Of a stretch of DNA of 64,000 bases, positions 62,401 to 64,000 are shown in pieces. Source of the stretch: Rhizaria sp. SCN 62-66 (lineage: Eukaryota > Rhizaria, unplaced); assembly GCA_001724265.1 (NCBI GenBank), contig MEDY01000101.1, positions 62,001 through 126,000 of the forward strand, in the 5' to 3' direction. The notes beneath the pieces are model-generated. The model saw only the letters and a program-made list of their open reading frames with translations, made no database searches and was not told the DNA's origin. How positions within the stretch are numbered: the first letter of the stretch is position 1; every line of letters begins with the position of its first letter. The position numbers and the translations under genes are program-made.

Positions 62401-64000
62401 GCTCGACTATAACCCCGCCAACGCGGCCGGCCGCGCCGCGCTGCGCGTCGGGCTCGTCACCGTAGACCTCGCCAAGCAGCGCCAGCGCGCCGCTTGGCGC
62501 CTGCCCCAGTTCGCCACCGCGGCCGCGCTCGCAGCCGCCAACGACAGCACAGCGCCCAACAGCAGCGCCAGCAGCGCTGCAGCCCTGGCGGGTGGTGCTG
62601 TGGCGGGCGCGCTCACCGCCGCGCTGCTGCCCGGCGGCGCGGGCGAGCTGACCGCGGCGACCTCTTTGGGCGGGCTCGCGCTCACGGTCACCGCGCGCGG
62701 GCTCGCGCTACACGTACTCGACAGGGCGCAGAAGACCGGCTTTGCCGCCGTCGCGCCTGTGCCGGACTACCTGCCATGGCGCAAGCACGGGCGCTTTACT
62801 TCACATAACATCGCAGGTGTCAACGCCGGTAGCAGCAGTAGCGCTGCACGCAGCGTGAACACTGCGGCGAAAACCGCCGAAACTGCTGTGAATAAGCCGT
62901 TCTTGAACCAATACCAGCAGCAACAGCAGCAATCCCAGCAGCAGACCCTCTCACCCGAGCCCTCGGCCCCGGACGCGTCTGCGTCAGCCCTCGCGGCAGA
63001 CGCCGCAGTCGCCGACGCCTTCGGCGGCCTCGCGTCCGGCCAGGAAGCGCTGGCCCGCGACGTGCGGCGCTCTCTGCCCGCGGCCGTCGTGTCCCGCGCC
63101 GGCGAGGACGAGGAGGCCGCGTCAGACCCGCTGCTGCGGCCGCCACGCGCGCGACAGGGTCCCGCGCCGGTGTACGTGCCGTGGGCGCTCGCGCTGCTGC
63201 GTGCACGCGCCGAGGCTGTCGCCGCCTGTGCTCCCACTGGCCTGTACGTGTCGTGCCTGACGTCGCCGTTCCTCGCAGCCGTGCCGCGCCCGCGCCTGCT
63301 GCTGCCCGTCAGCGACAACGATGCGGGCAGCGCGACGGCCGCGACTGCTGCTGCGGCCGAGGACGCGACGGTGAGCGACTTCGTGGGCGCGTTCCTGCGC
63401 TCGCACTGCTTCATCAAGGTGTTCACCGTCGCATCCCTCTCGGTCTCCGTCGACAGAGAGCCCGGATGCGACTGCAACGGGGCGGACTCGGGCGCCACCG
63501 CAAAGGACACAGGTAGTGCGAGTGCAAGTGCTGACGGTAAATGCGGGTGCAATGGCGCGTGTGATGAGCGTCGCTACGACGTCGAGTCCGGCTGGAACTA
63601 CGCGACTCAGGTTACAGACCGGCTGAACCGCTACATCTCCGCTCTGCAGCTCGCGCGCGTCACCTCCACCAGCGCGAATAACACCGCGCCCGCGCTTGTG
63701 CTGCCGCTGTGTCTGTACTCGCGCGACACCACCGCGGCGCTGACCCCGGCCGCGGAGAGGCTGTTCCCGCCCGCCGCGCCGCCCGCGCCCGTGACGGCGC
63801 TGTCGCGCGTGCTCGCGCTTGCCTCCGAGGCGGGCCTCTCTGCACCGATGGGAGCCGCGACGTCGGCGGCCGCGGCGCACTGCAACGCGGTAGCCGTGGG
63901 CGCGACCTGCGTCAGCGCCGCCGCGGTGCTGCTCGGAGACATGGCACGCGCTCTCGGCCTCAGCAGCAGCGCGGGCACTGCGACGGACTCCGCAGCAGTG
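50417..64000 (+). CDS. Giant chorein-domain lipid-transfer protein (ATG2/VPS13 class), 3' end beyond window; internal TAG
   Basis: One plus-strand frame is open from 50276 to the window edge except for TAG at 54227-54229. I checked the frame from 54230 to 64000 for TAA, TAG and TGA and found none. The start at 50417 gives MLWSVISLVLPRLVHFF, then GRRALNKYLAAPL, VTDGVLALTLTRLVFDPDR and ALSLPLPGS. This matches the chorein_N layout (amphipathic helix, ALxKYL, repeated beta strands) and is closer to ATG2 than VPS13 in its first residues; the family split is uncertain. About 4,528 codons are present, far longer than most ATG2 proteins, swollen by Ser/Ala/Asn linkers. Family members form a hydrophobic groove that moves lipids between membranes at contact sites. 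The protein has no introns within the window. If TAG is a true stop it would be a 1,270-residue protein followed by an orphan 3,257-codon frame. Confidence 0.75.
54227..54229 (+). other. In-frame TAG inside the chorein ORF
   Basis: The frame reads DSAEREANANIA, TAG, SAATAAAAGLSG, then stays open for 3,257 codons in the same frame with the same codon bias. The only nearby GT...TAG pair would define a 26-nt intron that also breaks the frame. No CARYYA-type readthrough context follows. Confidence 0.8.

Noticed and set aside
54240-64000. Short ORFs on both strands in the last 10 kb, and the idea of a gene boundary at 54229
   Set aside because: The chorein frame runs through the whole stretch with no stop, and there is no spacer or composition change after the TAG.

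Overview
This window comes from the nuclear genome of a flagellated, heterotrophic-looking protist. The evidence is eukaryotic gene structure (short GT-AG introns, 13 of the 13 introns in two well-supported genes opening with GTACG), a kinesin-II/IFT accessory subunit (KAP), a mitochondrial HSP90 (TRAP1), a polycystin-1-like receptor and a chorein-type lipid-transfer giant. Coding DNA is GC-rich with much Ala/Ser/Thr low-complexity sequence. Gene-poor tracts are visibly AT-richer. I cannot assign a lineage.

Layout. 1-15214 (minus): one giant gene that runs off the left edge, at least 5,045 codons, family unknown, built from a recurrent helical motif. 15215-18872: AT-rich spacer holding a broken plus-strand gene like the Crinkler/RHS P-loop family (about 15655-17290), then 1.6 kb with no gene and a run of 25 A. 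18873-33901 (minus): a 4,965-residue polycystin-1-like membrane protein with a sushi array, REJ region, GPS motif, five membrane helices and a long tail. 33902-34478: spacer with one doubtful small ORF. 34479-37765 (minus): TRAP1-type HSP90 in five exons. 38145-42477 (plus): kinesin-associated protein in ten exons, divergent from TRAP1 across a 379-bp gap. 43089-49680 (plus): a 2,106-residue protein of unknown family with a PH-like C terminus. 50417-64000 (plus): a chorein (ATG2/VPS13-class) gene that runs off the right edge, at least 4,528 codons.

The main discovery candidate is in the genetic code. The two edge-running giants each stay open over 9.7-15 kb except for a single in-frame TAG (14929-14931 on minus, 54227-54229 on plus), and coding character continues on both sides of it. 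The Crinkler/RHS-like ORF has three more in-frame TAGs. No in-frame TAA or TGA interrupts these frames. All five recognisable CDS ends in the window use TAA or TGA and none uses TAG. The simplest reading is that UAG is a rare sense codon in this organism, with glutamine the most natural guess. Sequencing error, readthrough and pseudogenisation remain alternatives.

Functionally, KAP and the polycystin-like protein point to a motile or sensory flagellum. TRAP1 and the chorein protein are mitochondrial and membrane-contact housekeeping functions. Apart from the TRAP1/KAP divergent pair, the gene order gives no sign of functional clustering.
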